Source: Caldilineaceae bacterium
Lineage (GTDB): Bacteria > Chloroflexota > Anaerolineae > Caldilineales > Caldilineaceae
Length of the DNA: 64,000 nucleotides
Assembly: GCA_022823185.1 (NCBI GenBank)
Contig: JAJDXQ010000017.1
Span: 1-64,000, forward strand
Direction of reading: 5' to 3'
In this document: positions 1 through 9,166 of the stretch, one piece after another
Numbering within the stretch: the stretch's first letter is position 1
How the letters are laid out: each line of letters opens with the position of its first letter
Made by a program: the position numbers and the translations under genes
Notes under the pieces: model-generated
Seen by the model: the letters and a program-made list of their open reading frames with translations, nothing else
What the model was told of the DNA's origin: nothing
Database searches by the model: none

Positions 1-289
1 CGCCGGGGTTGGCTTTTTCTCTCTCCTCTTCTGGGGTGTTCTGCCGTATGGGGTTTCTCTTGTGGGGGGGTAAACCCCCCGAAACGCCCCCCGCAAAAAC
101 ATGCCCCGCCGCCAGAGTGTCTCCACCCTTACGGGTATGTCTGCCGCCAGTTCCTGCCCACGCCCGCCTTCCCAATCCCCTGCCCTTCCCCCACCCTTCC
201 CACGCGGTTGACACAGCCGCTCCTCCCGGCGAAAATGGTCGCAGAGAAAGGAACCTGAACCCTGCCCCTTAACCGACAGGAGGCGCCCC
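1..289. other. Upstream noncoding stretch
   Basis: No supportable gene is seen. An 87-codon open frame here is low-complexity, proline-rich and unlike any family I recognise, so I treat it as chance. The last 15 bases carry a strong AGGAGG ribosome-binding site for the next gene. Confidence 0.5.
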
Positions 290-1279
290 ATGGGCCGCTT
301 TGCCAACATCAGCCTGGTCAACTTCCCCACCCTGCCTGCGGACGAGCCGGGACGGCTGCAAAAAACTTTGGACCGCATGTGCGGCTACGTCGTCGATGCC
401 GCCCAGGAGCAGAGCGACCTCGTCGCCTTCCCGGAAATCTGCAACTGCCTCGACACCGCAGACCAGTGGAACGCGGCCGAGGCTCTGGACGGGCCGACCA
501 TCGCCGCGCTCTCCCAGGCCGCCCGCCGGCATGAGCTCTACGTTGTCGCCCCGCTCCTGCTCGACGATGCCGGCCGCCGTTACAACTGCGCCGTGCTCAT
601 CGGCCGCCACGGCGAAATCGTCGGCATCTACCGCAAGAACTTCCCCACCCACGGCGAGCTGGCCAATGGTATCACGCCCGGTGTGGAAACGCCGGTCTTC
701 GAGACCGACTTCGGCCGCGTGGGGCTGTGCATCTGTTTCGATCTCAACTACTGGGAGGTCGGCGCCGGCCTCTGCCAGAACCGCGCCGAACTGGTGATCT
801 GGCCCTCCATGTGGGCCGGGGGCCGCATGTTGAGCAAATGGGCGATGGAGTTCGGCTTTAATATGGCCGCGGTCTGGAAAGAGCAGTCCACCTTCGTCGA
901 CGTGGCCGGCCGCGAAATCCTCGCCGTCAAACGCGAGGCCAGAGACCGCACCGGCCGTTCGCCCGTAGTCACCGCCCGAATCGACCTCGACCGCCGCCTG
1001 CTGCACCCCGACTATAACCTGGAAAACCTGAAAGCCCTCTTCGAACACTATGGGCCGACCGCAGCCTTTACCGAGTGGCTGAAGCAGGACTGTCACCTGA
1101 TCTTCGGTTCGCAAGTCCCGGGCGCCTCCAGCGATCAGCTGATCGAGGAGTTCGGTCTCGAGACGATGCGCGACTACCTTGCACGCGTGCGCCGCGACCG
1201 CAAAGCCGCGCTGGCCGCGGCGGCCGAACCGGTCTATGCCAACGGCCAGGCAGGCGCGCAGGACGGAGAGAGAATCTGA
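290..1279 (+). CDS. Carbon-nitrogen hydrolase (nitrilase superfamily)
   Basis: A 329-residue cytoplasmic enzyme expected to hydrolyse an amide or nitrile C-N bond. The nitrilase triad is visible: Glu in FPEIC near residue 46, Lys in YRKNFPTHGE near 117, and Cys in GLCICFDLNYWE near 150. The start is fixed by AGGAGG six bases upstream of the ATG. About 60 residues follow the core domain, longer than many family members, and I cannot assign a role to that tail. The stop overlaps the ATG of the following SDR gene by one base, so the two are almost certainly co-translated and may act in one catabolic pathway. The substrate cannot be told from sequence. Confidence 0.88.
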   Translation: MGRFANISLVNFPTLPADEPGRLQKTLDRMCGYVVDAAQEQSDLVAFPEICNCLDTADQWNAAEALDGPTIAALSQAARRHELYVVAPLLLDDAGRRYNCAVLIGRHGEIVGIYRKNFPTHGELANGITPGVETPVFETDFGRVGLCICFDLNYWEVGAGLCQNRAELVIWPSMWAGGRMLSKWAMEFGFNMAAVWKEQSTFVDVAGREILAVKREARDRTGRSPVVTARIDLDRRLLHPDYNLENLKALFEHYGPTAAFTEWLKQDCHLIFGSQVPGASSDQLIEEFGLETMRDYLARVRRDRKAALAAAAEPVYANGQAGAQDGERI

Positions 1280-2079
1280 TGTTACTGACAGATAAAACGG
1301 TCATTGTTACAGGCGCCGGCGGGGGTTTGGGCGCCGGCATCGCCGCGGTCTGCAGCCGCGAGGGCGCAAACGTTGTTGCGGCCGACATCCGCGGGCAGGC
1401 CGCGCGCGCTGTGGCCGACAGCCTGCCCGGCCATGCCCTGGCCGTCCACTGCGACGTCGGCGACGACGAGGCCCAGGCCAAGCTGGTGCAGAAGGCCGTC
1501 GCCGAATTCGGCCGCGTCGATGGCCTCGTCAACAACGCCGGCATCAACTTTGCCAAACCGTTCCTGGATACGACCGCGGAGGACTGGGAGCAGATCATCC
1601 GCGTCGACCTGCGCGCCGTCTTTTTCCTGACCCAAAAGACATGCCGGCAGATGCTGGGCCAGTCTCCCGGCGGCGGCAGCGTCGTCAACATCGCCAGCGT
1701 CCACGCGCACGCGGCTCTGCCCGGCGCCGGCCCCTACGACGCAGCCAAGGCCGGCGTCGTGATGATGGGCAAAAGCTTTGCCCTCGAAATGGCCCCGCAC
1801 AACATTCGCGTTAACGCAATCTCCCCCGGCCTGCTCGACACGCAGATCTGGCAGGACCTGCAGGACGCCGCGCCCAGCCCGGAGGAGTGCCTGGCCTTCT
1901 GGCGCACCAACATCCCCATCGGCCGCGTGATCGCACCGGAAGAGATCGGCGAGCTGGCGGCCTTCCTGCTCAGTGACCGCAGCGCCTCCATCACCGGCGC
2001 CAACATCTACGCCGACGGCGGCATGACCGCCCAACTCATCAGCCAGGAGCCCTACACCTCCAAGCCGATCGAAGGCTGA
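1279..2079 (+). CDS. SDR family NAD(P)-dependent oxidoreductase
   Basis: A classical short-chain dehydrogenase of 266 residues. The Rossmann glycine motif is in VTGAGGGLGAG near residue 11, NNAG is near 87, and the catalytic Ser and Tyr-x-x-x-Lys occur as NIASVHAH and PYDAAKAG. The C-terminal GANIYADGG is typical of the family. The frame is open a further 204 bases upstream, but only the ATG at 1279, overlapping the stop of the hydrolase, begins with the canonical MLLTDKTVIVTGAG start. Coupling implies a shared pathway; substrate unknown. Confidence 0.9.
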   Translation: MLLTDKTVIVTGAGGGLGAGIAAVCSREGANVVAADIRGQAARAVADSLPGHALAVHCDVGDDEAQAKLVQKAVAEFGRVDGLVNNAGINFAKPFLDTTAEDWEQIIRVDLRAVFFLTQKTCRQMLGQSPGGGSVVNIASVHAHAALPGAGPYDAAKAGVVMMGKSFALEMAPHNIRVNAISPGLLDTQIWQDLQDAAPSPEECLAFWRTNIPIGRVIAPEEIGELAAFLLSDRSASITGANIYADGGMTAQLISQEPYTSKPIEG

Positions 2080-2367
2080 GCGCAACCGGGAACCCCTTTG
2101 CGCCGCCAAACGCGCAATTCGCCAGAACGTAGACGGATCGTACCCAAATTGCCCGCGACATTACGCATCGTAAACGCACGCGCATCCACGGGAGAGAAGG
2201 CCCTCAAACCCCAGTCTGTCTCCCCACAGACTCGCCTGAATCGCGTTCCATTTCGGCGCTTGGCGCGGGCGAATTCGCGGTTTTCCTGTAGCCCGTTCCT
2301 GGTGTAAGATACTGGTCTGACACAGACTTCTAAACCGATTCAGATTTCCAGCTGAAACCGTGCGCCC
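2080..2367. other. Intergenic region with a dispersed 34-bp motif
   Basis: No convincing gene. It carries, at 2127-2160, a motif that recurs at 27295-27328 (listed separately). The MFS gene downstream has no clear Shine-Dalgarno, so it may be leaderless or its start less certain. Confidence 0.4.
2127..2160. repeat. Dispersed intergenic 34-bp motif, copy 1
   Basis: Shares ACGTAGAC-N-GATCGTAC-N2-A-N-ATTGCCCG-N2-ACA with 27295-27328, 28 of 34 positions by eye. Both copies lie outside genes. Function unknown; it could be a protein-binding site or a decayed mobile fragment. Confidence 0.45.
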
Positions 2368-3633
2368 ATGAAGAAACTCCTGTCTCTCTGGACAAACCGC
2401 CCCCGCTTCCATCATGATGTCAATATGCTCCTGATCGTCGTCGGGCTTGTGGCGGTCAGCTTTTTCGGCATCCAGACCTTTCTGAAGACCTTTTACGTTC
2501 TGCGCCTGGGCTACAGCATGGTCTTCTTCGGCATATTCAACTCAGCCAGCGCACTGAGCTACATGGTGATGAGCCTGCCCGCCGGCGCCCTGGGAGGCCG
2601 GCTGGGCTTGACGCGCACGATGCGCCTCGGCATCATTGTCACCGTCCTGGGCATGGCGATGCTGCCATTGACCGAATCGGCGCCGGCGTCCCTCAGCTAC
2701 TACTGGCCCGTTTTCTCGATGATGGTTGTCTCCGGCGGCTACGCCCTCTTCAGCATCAACATGGTGCCGGCGCTGATGGGGCTGACCTCTGACGAAAACC
2801 GCAACAGCGCCTACGCCATGACCGGCGTCCTGCGCGGCCTTGGCGCCTTCGTCGGCACTCCCTTTGCCGGCCTGCTGCCGGGCCTCATTGCATCCATGAT
2901 CGGCGTCGGACTCGACAGCCCCGCCCCGTATCGTCTGGCGCTTTGGCTGAGCCCTGCGGTTTTGCTGCTGGCCATTTTCCCCTTGATGCGCATCGGCGAT
3001 GCGGAGCGGAGCGGCAAACACGAAGAGAAACCGACTCTGCCGGGCTCCTTTCCCGTCGCCCCTGTCAGCCTGTTGATCCTCTTCGTCTGGTTCAGCCAGG
3101 CTGCCGGCGCCACCTGCTACTCCTTCTGCAATGCCTTTATGGACGTGGAGCTGCAACTGTCCACCTTTGCGATCGGGATCGTCTCCAGCGCGGGGCAGTT
3201 CGCCTCCATCTTCGCGCCCATGCTGCTGCCGATGCTCGCCCGCCGCCGCGGCAACGGCTGGACGCTCATGGCAACGACCATCGGAGGCGCCGCGACCATG
3301 ATCCCGCTCATTCTCATTCCCCAGTGGTTTGCCGCTGCCCTCGGCCAATTCGCCTCCATGGTCCTTTCGGCCGTGCGCATGCCCGCCCTTCAGGTCTATC
3401 AGATGGAGATGATCGAGAAGCACTGGCGTTCGCTGGCCTACGGCGCGGTAAACACGGCGATGGGCCTCAGCTTCGGACTGGTGAGCTTCGGGGGCGGCCA
3501 GATCATCGACAGGTGGGGCTATACCAGTCTCTTTACCCTGGGCGTGATCCTCTCCCTTTTCGGCGCCACCATCATGTGGATGATGTTGAAGCGGCCTACG
3601 CCGATGGTTGCAGCCCGGGGCGCGGTGCAGTAA
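2368..3633 (+). CDS. MFS transporter
   Basis: A 421-residue integral membrane protein with about twelve hydrophobic segments, a short Lys/Arg-rich cytoplasmic start and a hydrophilic central loop near residue 215 (GDAERSGKHEEKPT) separating two six-helix halves. This is the major facilitator layout. A Gly/Arg-rich loop between the second and third helices (GGRLGLTRTMRLG) matches the conserved MFS A-like motif. Substrate not predictable; the nearby hydrolase-SDR pair might supply or consume it, but a 288-base gap makes a shared transcript uncertain. Confidence 0.85.
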   Translation: MKKLLSLWTNRPRFHHDVNMLLIVVGLVAVSFFGIQTFLKTFYVLRLGYSMVFFGIFNSASALSYMVMSLPAGALGGRLGLTRTMRLGIIVTVLGMAMLPLTESAPASLSYYWPVFSMMVVSGGYALFSINMVPALMGLTSDENRNSAYAMTGVLRGLGAFVGTPFAGLLPGLIASMIGVGLDSPAPYRLALWLSPAVLLLAIFPLMRIGDAERSGKHEEKPTLPGSFPVAPVSLLILFVWFSQAAGATCYSFCNAFMDVELQLSTFAIGIVSSAGQFASIFAPMLLPMLARRRGNGWTLMATTIGGAATMIPLILIPQWFAAALGQFASMVLSAVRMPALQVYQMEMIEKHWRSLAYGAVNTAMGLSFGLVSFGGGQIIDRWGYTSLFTLGVILSLFGATIMWMMLKRPTPMVAARGAVQ

Positions 3634-3703
3634 CTCCTTAGACTTTACAAAAGAAAGGCAAGCGGTGCGAGCGCTGTGCGCTGCCATCCCGCGCCTTTGT
3701 TCC

Positions 3704-4735
3704 TTACAGCGCCAGCTCCGCCATCATGCGCACGGTTTCGATGCTGCCGGTCATCACCGTCAGCGTCGTGATCGGCGCCGCCTGCCACAGCTGCAGACGG
3801 TCGGCGATGCGGGCGCGGCTGCCGCACAGGGAGACCGCGTCGACCAGCGCATCCGGCACGGCCGCGACCGCGCCGGCCCGGTCGCCGGCCAGATAGCTTG
3901 TCTGGATCCGGTCAGCCGCCTCCTCAAAGCCGTAGCGGCAGGCCAGATTGTAGTAGAAATTCCTGCCCCTGCTCCCCATCCCGCCGATGTACAGGGCCAG
4001 CATCGGCTTGAGCTGCATCCAGCAACTCGCCAAATCGTCCCCCACCACCACGGCCGCGGCCGGCGCGATGTCGAACGCGGCCGGCCTGCCCTGCTCCCCG
4101 GCCAGCGTCCGTCCGGCAGTCACAGCCCCGGCGAACGTCGCGTGGTAATGCTCCGGCGCGAAGAAGATCGGCAGCCAGCCATCGGCCAGCTCCGCGGCCA
4201 GTTGCACATTTCGCGGGCCAATCGCGGCCAGGTAGATCGGCAGGTCCGCCCGCCCGTGCAGGATGCTCTTCAGCGGCTTGCCCAGCCCCACCGAACCGGG
4301 CCCGATGTAGGGCAATTGGTAGAACTCTCCCTCAAATGTGAGCGGCTCCTCACGCGCGAAAATGCGGCGCACGATTTCAATATATTCGCGCGTGCGGGCC
4401 AGCGGGCCGGCATAGCCGACGCCGTGCCAGCCCTCCACCACCTGCGGGCCGGAGACACCCAGCCCCAGCAGCATGCGCCCGCCCGACAGTTGGTCCAGCG
4501 TCATCGCGGTCATGGCCGTCATCGCCGGCGTCCGAGCCGCCATCTGCAGGATCGCCGTGCCCAGGTGAATCCGTTCGGTCTGCGCGCCGATCCACGCCAG
4601 GGGCGATACCGCGTCCGAGCCGTACGCCTCAGCCGTCCACACCGCGTCGTAGCCCAGCCGGTCCGCCTCGCGGATCAGCTCCAGCGGCAGCGCGATCTTC
4701 CCGCCCGAGTAACCAGTGTTGAGTCCCAATCGCAT
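3704..4735 (-). CDS. LLM class flavin/F420-dependent oxidoreductase
   Basis: A luciferase-like TIM-barrel oxidoreductase of 343 residues. The N-terminus [11 protein letters not shown], the [17 protein letters not shown] segment, the [15 protein letters not shown] strand and [18 protein letters not shown] are characteristic of the F420-dependent branch rather than the FMN-luciferase branch. The frame is open to 4837, but GGAGG lies five bases before the second of two adjacent ATGs (4735), which starts the conserved N-terminus. Many relatives use F420H2 to reduce organic substrates; the actual substrate is unknown. It sits 107 bases downstream of purN on the same strand and converges on the MFS gene. 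Confidence 0.88.
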   Translation of the reverse strand: MRLGLNTGYSGGKIALPLELIREADRLGYDAVWTAEAYGSDAVSPLAWIGAQTERIHLGTAILQMAARTPAMTAMTAMTLDQLSGGRMLLGLGVSGPQVVEGWHGVGYAGPLARTREYIEIVRRIFAREEPLTFEGEFYQLPYIGPGSVGLGKPLKSILHGRADLPIYLAAIGPRNVQLAAELADGWLPIFFAPEHYHATFAGAVTAGRTLAGEQGRPAAFDIAPAAAVVVGDDLASCWMQLKPMLALYIGGMGSRGRNFYYNLACRYGFEEAADRIQTSYLAGDRAGAVAAVPDALVDAVSLCGSRARIADRLQLWQAAPITTLTVMTGSIETVRMMAELAL

Positions 4736-4842
4736 CATCGCCTCCGAAGGCCAGGTGTACAGACCGGGCCGTCGTCTGTCAGAAAGGTAGTCCTGCCGGT
4801 TTTCGTTGTCGCCGTTGCCGTTGCCGCTGCCGGGCACATACG

Positions 4843-5436
4843 CTATCCGACCAGCTTTTGCAGGGTCTCCACCAGCAGGCGGTGCTCCACCGCGTGGATG
4901 CGTTCGGCCAGGGTTTCGTGGGTGTCGCCAGCACGAATCGGCACGGCCTGCTCCGCCAGCACAGGCCCCTCGTCCACGCGCGCATCCGGCACCAGGTGGA
5001 CCATCACGCCGGTCTGTTCGACTTCGCCGCGGGCAAAGGCCGCCAGCGCGTCGTCAATCGCGTGCGCGCCGGGGAACTGCCCGGGCAGCGCCGGGTGCAG
5101 ATTCACAACCCGGTTGGGAAAGCGGCCCAGAAACGCCTCGCTGAGGATGTGCATCCACCCGGCCAGCACCACCCAGTCCGGCGTGTACCCGTTCACCAGC
5201 GCGGCCAGTTCCGCGTCGTATTCGGCGCGACTGCGCTGCGCGTCCCGGTATGGTTTCAGCGGAAAGTACCGGTCGGGGACATGCGCCCGCCGCGCCCGCT
5301 CCAGCCCGTAAGCGGCCTTGCGATTGGAGACGACGACCGCTATCCGCGCGTCCAGACTGCCCGCCGCCACCGCGTCGATGATGGCCTGCAGATTCGATCC
5401 GTTGCCCGAAATGAGAACCGCCAGCTTGGATTTCAT
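4843..5436 (-). CDS. purN: Phosphoribosylglycinamide formyltransferase
   Basis: GAR transformylase, the third step of purine synthesis, transferring formyl from 10-formyl-THF to GAR. The 197-residue length is close to E. coli PurN (212). Visible family features are [14 protein letters not shown] at the start (phosphate-binding), the [16 protein letters not shown] segment carrying catalytic Asn and His, and the [22 protein letters not shown] segment with the catalytic Asp. I prefer the start [11 protein letters not shown] at 5436 over an ATG eight codons upstream because it matches the family and has an AGGGG-like site in front. Confidence 0.93.
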   Translation of the reverse strand: MKSKLAVLISGNGSNLQAIIDAVAAGSLDARIAVVVSNRKAAYGLERARRAHVPDRYFPLKPYRDAQRSRAEYDAELAALVNGYTPDWVVLAGWMHILSEAFLGRFPNRVVNLHPALPGQFPGAHAIDDALAAFARGEVEQTGVMVHLVPDARVDEGPVLAEQAVPIRAGDTHETLAERIHAVEHRLLVETLQKLVG

Positions 5437-5603
5437 CGCGCCCCTGAAAGCAGGTAACATGGCTCTGTGGCACCGTCTACAGTATAATCGATCCCCATAC
5501 GCGGTGACCTATTCTTGCCGCCGGGGAATAGAGTCCCCATCCATATTGCAAACACGTTCCCCCGCAATCCGGTTTCCAATGCCGGGCATCATTTCCCCAT
5601 CAT

Positions 5604-6755
5604 ATGAACCGCAGCCGAATTCTGATTCTGATGAGCGATACCGGGGGCGGCCACCGCGCCAGCGCCCAGGCCCTGCAGGCCGCCTTCGCCGCCCGCTACC
5701 CTGGCCGGTTCGAGGTGGAGATCGTCGATCTGTGGACCGACTACACCCCTTGGCCCATCAACCGTTTTCCCCGCTTGTACAGCCCGATCATTGGTCGCGC
5801 TCTCTGGCTCTGGAAGCTGCTCTGGCTCGTCTTCGAAAATGAGCGGGGGCACTCTGCCTCGCTGCGCCTGGTCTATCTGCTCTGCCGCAACCGGCTGCGC
5901 AAGGTCCTGCAAGCGCATCGTCCGCATCTGATCATCTCCGTCCATCCGCTGATGCAGCACCTCGTTATGTGGATGCTGGAGCAGGAGGGCGCCGAGATTC
6001 CCTTCGCGACGGTCGTCACCGATCTGGCGTCCTTTCACCATGGTTGGTTCCATGCGCGGGCCGTGCGCTGTTTTGTCGCCAGCGAAGCCGCGGCCGAAGC
6101 AGCCCGCCGGCATGGCCTTCGCGCCCGCCTGCTCGGCCTGCCGGTCCGTCCCGCCTTTTCCCAACCGCTGCCAGATAAGGTGAAAGCGCGCGCCCGGTTA
6201 GGACTGGCAGAGGGCGGCTTTACGGCGCTGCTGCTCGGTGGCGGCGAGGGCATGGGCCCGGTCGCGGCCATCGCGCATGCGGTGGCCCGCCGGCTGGGAG
6301 CGGAGGGGAAAGATGCGCAACTGGTTGTCATCTGCGGCCGAAACGAGCGGCTGCGCCAGTCGCTGCAACGGTCAGATTGGCCGCTTCCGGCGCGGGTGTG
6401 CGGCTTTGTGGACAATATGGAGGAATGGATGGCCGCCAGCGACTGCGTGATCACCAAGGCCGGGCCGGGCACGATCGCAGAGGCGCTGATCTGCGGGCTG
6501 CCGATCCTCCTGAGTGGATTTATTCCCGGGCAGGAGTCGGGCAACGTGTCGTATGTGGTGGAGAACGGCGTCGGCGCCTATTGCGACTCGCCCGACGGCA
6601 TCGCCGCTATCGTCAGCAACTGGGTCGGCGGCAATGAACTGGCGCAGATGGCAGCCCGTGCCCGCGAGCTAGGTCGTCCCCGCGCCGCGTATGATATTGT
6701 CGATGAGATCGTGGCGCTTGTGGACGGGGAAATCGCCGAGGCAGAGGACAGTTGA
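5604..6755 (+). CDS. MGDG synthase-like glycosyltransferase
   Basis: A GT28-type enzyme of 383 residues resembling bacterial diacylglycerol glucosyl/galactosyltransferases. The N-terminus ILILMSDTGGGHRASAQAL is the MGDG_synth signature, the middle has the VVTDL-x-SFHHGWFH strand found in these enzymes, and the C-terminal half has VDNMEEWMAASDCVITKAGPGT-like nucleotide-sugar binding and ILLSGFIPGQESGNV. It likely glycosylates a membrane lipid at the inner leaflet. Acceptor and sugar are not certain; MurG-like activity is the main alternative but the MGDG signature makes it less likely. Confidence 0.85.
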   Translation: MNRSRILILMSDTGGGHRASAQALQAAFAARYPGRFEVEIVDLWTDYTPWPINRFPRLYSPIIGRALWLWKLLWLVFENERGHSASLRLVYLLCRNRLRKVLQAHRPHLIISVHPLMQHLVMWMLEQEGAEIPFATVVTDLASFHHGWFHARAVRCFVASEAAAEAARRHGLRARLLGLPVRPAFSQPLPDKVKARARLGLAEGGFTALLLGGGEGMGPVAAIAHAVARRLGAEGKDAQLVVICGRNERLRQSLQRSDWPLPARVCGFVDNMEEWMAASDCVITKAGPGTIAEALICGLPILLSGFIPGQESGNVSYVVENGVGAYCDSPDGIAAIVSNWVGGNELAQMAARARELGRPRAAYDIVDEIVALVDGEIAEAEDS

Positions 6756-6777
6756 CAGAGGATCATGAAAGGTACAT

Positions 6778-7035
6778 ATGCCGCGTACAACCAGGAAGAT
6801 TACCTTCTCTCTGCCTCGTGAGATGGCAGACCGGGTGGAAGAGATGGCAAAGCAAGAAGGCATTTCCCGCAGCGCGCTTCTGCGCGAAGCTCTGTCCCAT
6901 TACATGGAAGAGAATGAGTGGCAGCAATTTTTCCGTTACGGCGAACAGAGAACACGTGAGCAGAAGATCGGCCCTGAAGATGTCAGCCGCTTGGTGGAAG
7001 AGTACCGGGTAGACGTTGGTTCATTGCGGGCATGA
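6778..7035 (+). CDS. Ribbon-helix-helix (CopG-type) antitoxin
   Basis: An 85-residue protein. Residues 1-45 (TRKITFSLPREMADRVEEMA..EGISRSALLREAL) form a ribbon-helix-helix DNA-binding domain; the acidic C-terminal part (EDVSRLVEEYRVDVGS) is the usual toxin-binding tail of PIN-type modules. The stop overlaps the ATG of a following PIN start by four bases, the standard antitoxin-toxin arrangement. The toxin itself is cut off, so this antitoxin is now an orphan. Confidence 0.82.
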   Translation: MPRTTRKITFSLPREMADRVEEMAKQEGISRSALLREALSHYMEENEWQQFFRYGEQRTREQKIGPEDVSRLVEEYRVDVGSLRA

Positions 7036-7097
7036 GGGTCGTTCTCGATGTCGAAGTCATCCTATCTCGCTATCGCGACGAGCGCGTTCTTCCATGA
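7032..7097 (+). pseudogene. Truncated PIN-domain toxin start
   Basis: Begins ATG (7032) in a four-base overlap with the antitoxin and encodes MRVVLDVEVILS, close to the first strand of VapC/PIN toxins (usual form MRVVLDTNVLVSA). After about 8 codons the DNA becomes the reverse complement of the end of another antitoxin gene on the opposite strand, and a stop arrives at codon 22. The nuclease domain is gone, so no function is expected. Confidence 0.7.
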
Positions 7098-7290
7098 GTA
7101 GCGCTGCTGCCTCTACGCCAAGGTCGGTCTCGGGGCGTTGGGCCATATGTTTCCGCCATTCCCAATGCGCCAACTCTCTTTCTAAAACGGTGATCACCAC
7201 TGCGCGCATGGAGCAGTCGTTTTCACGCGCATAGCGGCGCAGCCGCTCGTGGAGAGTATCCGGCATGTTTCTGATCTGTAGGTTAGCCAT
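7057..7290 (-). CDS. FitA/VapB-like antitoxin, orphan
   Basis: A 77-residue ribbon-helix-helix protein starting MANLQIRNMPDTLHERLRRYA, the hallmark of FitA-like antitoxins that pair with a FitB/VapC PIN toxin. The frame is open to 7326, but the start at 7290 is the family one. A toxin would be expected immediately downstream (below 7057), yet that DNA is the start of an oppositely oriented PIN gene. The partner was lost at this junction. Whether the product still represses anything is unknown. Confidence 0.78.
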   Translation of the reverse strand: MANLQIRNMPDTLHERLRRYARENDCSMRAVVITVLERELAHWEWRKHMAQRPETDLGVEAAALLMEERARRDSEIG

Positions 7291-7350
7291 GCGATGACAA
7301 TAGCATGACACGCGGCGTGAAATCAAAGTTTTGGAGTGTGTGGAGTAACT

Positions 7351-7566
7351 TCAAAGTCCAACTGATCTTGCCCTTTGCAATGTCGGGTGGGACAAACGCA
7401 GGGCCATGTCGACTGACAGGTCGGCTTTCCCGTTTACCAGGCTTGACAATGCCTGCCGGCTTACGCCCAGCCTTTGCGCTGCCCGCGTCACCGTCAGTCC
7501 CAACGGTTCAAGGCAGTCCCACCTTATGATCTCTCCTGGATGGGGCGGGTTGTGCATGGGCATCAT
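7351..7566 (-). pseudogene. higA: Truncated HigA antitoxin, decayed copy
   Basis: The first about 60 residues ([29 protein letters not shown]..) match the intact HigA at 10288-10584 almost exactly, including the helix-turn-helix ([20 protein letters not shown]). At 7388 homology stops and 12 unrelated residues follow. The last 35 residues, which contain WLGLQTAYDLWQ in the intact copy, are missing. Confidence 0.8.
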
Positions 7567-7748
7567 TTGACCTCTATATTGACAGTCGACGTAATCAACG
7601 TCAACAGCATGACCGGCCTCGAAACGGAAGGTTACCCGCTAGTCGCCCGACACCGTAACGGCATAGGACCCCCGAAGCCCACCCGCTCGTGCATGCAGCC
7701 GGAATCCCGGAATATCCATATCGCTGTGCGTCCGTCTATCTTCGAGCA
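7388..7748. repeat. Direct repeat (higBA), left copy
   Basis: About 360 bases nearly identical to 10409-10769 in the same orientation. The offset is constant at 3021 bases, so there is no net insertion or deletion inside the aligned part. The pair flanks the DUF4143 ATPase and the IS. Confidence 0.85.
7571..7748 (-). pseudogene. higB: HigB toxin remnant
   Basis: This stretch aligns base for base with the C-terminal half of the intact higB at 10597-10875 (DIPGFRLHAL..., GNWRVTFRFEDGHA region) but carries substitutions that create a stop and a lost N-terminal half. It is adjacent to the truncated higA in the same order as the intact module, so the two are one decayed higBA copy. Confidence 0.75.
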
Positions 7749-7840
7749 CGGCAGAAGCCGAACAGGGGGCAATTGATCAAGATTTGGCTGCAAATTGCGC
7801 TGATACGCCGGCCCAACTCCAATACCCGTCAACGAAACAC

Positions 7841-9166
7841 TTAGGACATTTCCCAGAGCAGGCGCAGAGGTATCGCGTAAAGACCTTCGTCGAAGCGAAC
7901 GCTCGTTTCCCCATCGTAGAGAACCACCCCATTTGAGAAACGACTGCCTGCGGCTGCCTTGAGTTTGCGCAAGGCGCGGAAATCGGCTGCTTTCACAGTT
8001 GCGCCGGCCTTGATCTCGACGCCAGCCAGCGCGCGTGCCCCTCGTTCGAGGACAATATCCACTTCGGCGCCGTCTCTGTCCCGAAAGTGATAGAAGGAGA
8101 CAGGGTCGGCATGCCAACTGGCTTGACGCCGCAGTTCCTGATAAGCAAAGGTCTCCAGCATCTGTCCCAACAAGGTGCGGTCTACCGTGAGATCAGCAGC
8201 GCCTACACCCAGCAGAGTACAGGCCAGACCGGTATCACCAAGGTGGAGTTTGGGCGTCTTGATGAGCCGCTTCAGGCGATTGCTGTGCCAGGGCGGTAGC
8301 TTCTCCAGCAAAAACACTCGCTCTAGCAAGGTGACGTAATCTCGAACTGTGGTGCGACTGACTTGGAACGGAGCGGCCAACTCGGAGAGGTTAAAGAGAG
8401 TTGCTGTCTGCACAGCCGCGTGCCTCATCAGTCGCGGCAGCACGTCAAGGGAACGGATGCGGGCGATCTCAGGTATGTCCCGCTCCAACTGGGCATCGAG
8501 AAAGTTGCGATACCAGTTGGCGCGACGCCGGCCAGCCGGCCGCGCCAGAGCCGCGGGATACCCTCCCGACACGACCCGCTCGATGAGCGCGCTCCCCAGG
8601 CGCTCGGTGCGTCCGCTCTCGAATCCACGACCGAACAGGGAATCAAGAAAGCCTGGGGACCAGTCCGCGCCGCGGGTTGAATCCGGTCCTCCCTGCAACT
8701 CACACTGTGCCAGCGGATGCAGTCTGACCGTTTCCATCCGTCCGGCCAAAGAGTCTGACAGTGCCGGAGTCTGCAAAACGTTGCTCGAACCCGTCAGTAA
8801 GAAACGTCCGGGCAACCGCCTGCGGTCCACTTCAAGTTTCAAGGCGGCAAAGAGCGCAGGTACCCGCTGTACTTCGTCGAGGATAACCCGACCGGGCAGT
8901 TCGGCAACAAAGCCCAGCGGATCGGCCTCAGCGCCCGCGCGGACAACCTCATCATCAAAGGAGAAGTATATGTAGTCTTCGGGTATGCCGGATCGACGGC
9001 CAGACCGGCGGTTCCCCTCGGGCGAGTACTGTGAAGTGCAGACTAGCTGGGCTAGGGTGGTCTTGCCACACTGCCGCGGGCCCTGGATCAAAACGACCGG
9101 AGAGTCCTCCAGCGCCTCAACTAAACGCCGTTCGGCGAAACGCGGGTAAAGAATGTCCTCTGCCAT
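7841..9166 (-). CDS. ATP-binding protein, AAA_14/DUF4143 family
   Basis: A 441-residue ATPase. Walker A is GPRQCGKTT near residue 34, Walker B is RVILDEVQR near 98, and LTGSSNV follows as sensor-like motif; the C-terminal half (YQELRRQA..., FYHFRDRDGAEVDIVLE, VEIKAG) is the DUF4143 domain, which resembles a PD-(D/E)XK nuclease fold with D and ExK. The ATG at 9166 opens MAEDILYPRFAERRL, typical of the family; a TTG twelve codons upstream is possible. Members are common in mobile and toxin-antitoxin-rich regions and their function is not settled. Flanked here by duplicated higBA copies and an IS. Confidence 0.85.
   Translation of the reverse strand: MAEDILYPRFAERRLVEALEDSPVVLIQGPRQCGKTTLAQLVCTSQYSPEGNRRSGRRSGIPEDYIYFSFDDEVVRAGAEADPLGFVAELPGRVILDEVQRVPALFAALKLEVDRRRLPGRFLLTGSSNVLQTPALSDSLAGRMETVRLHPLAQCELQGGPDSTRGADWSPGFLDSLFGRGFESGRTERLGSALIERVVSGGYPAALARPAGRRRANWYRNFLDAQLERDIPEIARIRSLDVLPRLMRHAAVQTATLFNLSELAAPFQVSRTTVRDYVTLLERVFLLEKLPPWHSNRLKRLIKTPKLHLGDTGLACTLLGVGAADLTVDRTLLGQMLETFAYQELRRQASWHADPVSFYHFRDRDGAEVDIVLERGARALAGVEIKAGATVKAADFRALRKLKAAAGSRFSNGVVLYDGETSVRFDEGLYAIPLRLLWEMS

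Noticed and set aside
9-272. 87-codon ORF at the window start
   Set aside because: Proline-rich low complexity, no ribosome-binding site and no family resemblance.
3608-5311. 567-codon open frame on the plus strand
   Set aside because: Antisense to the LLM oxidoreductase and purN, with no recognisable domain.
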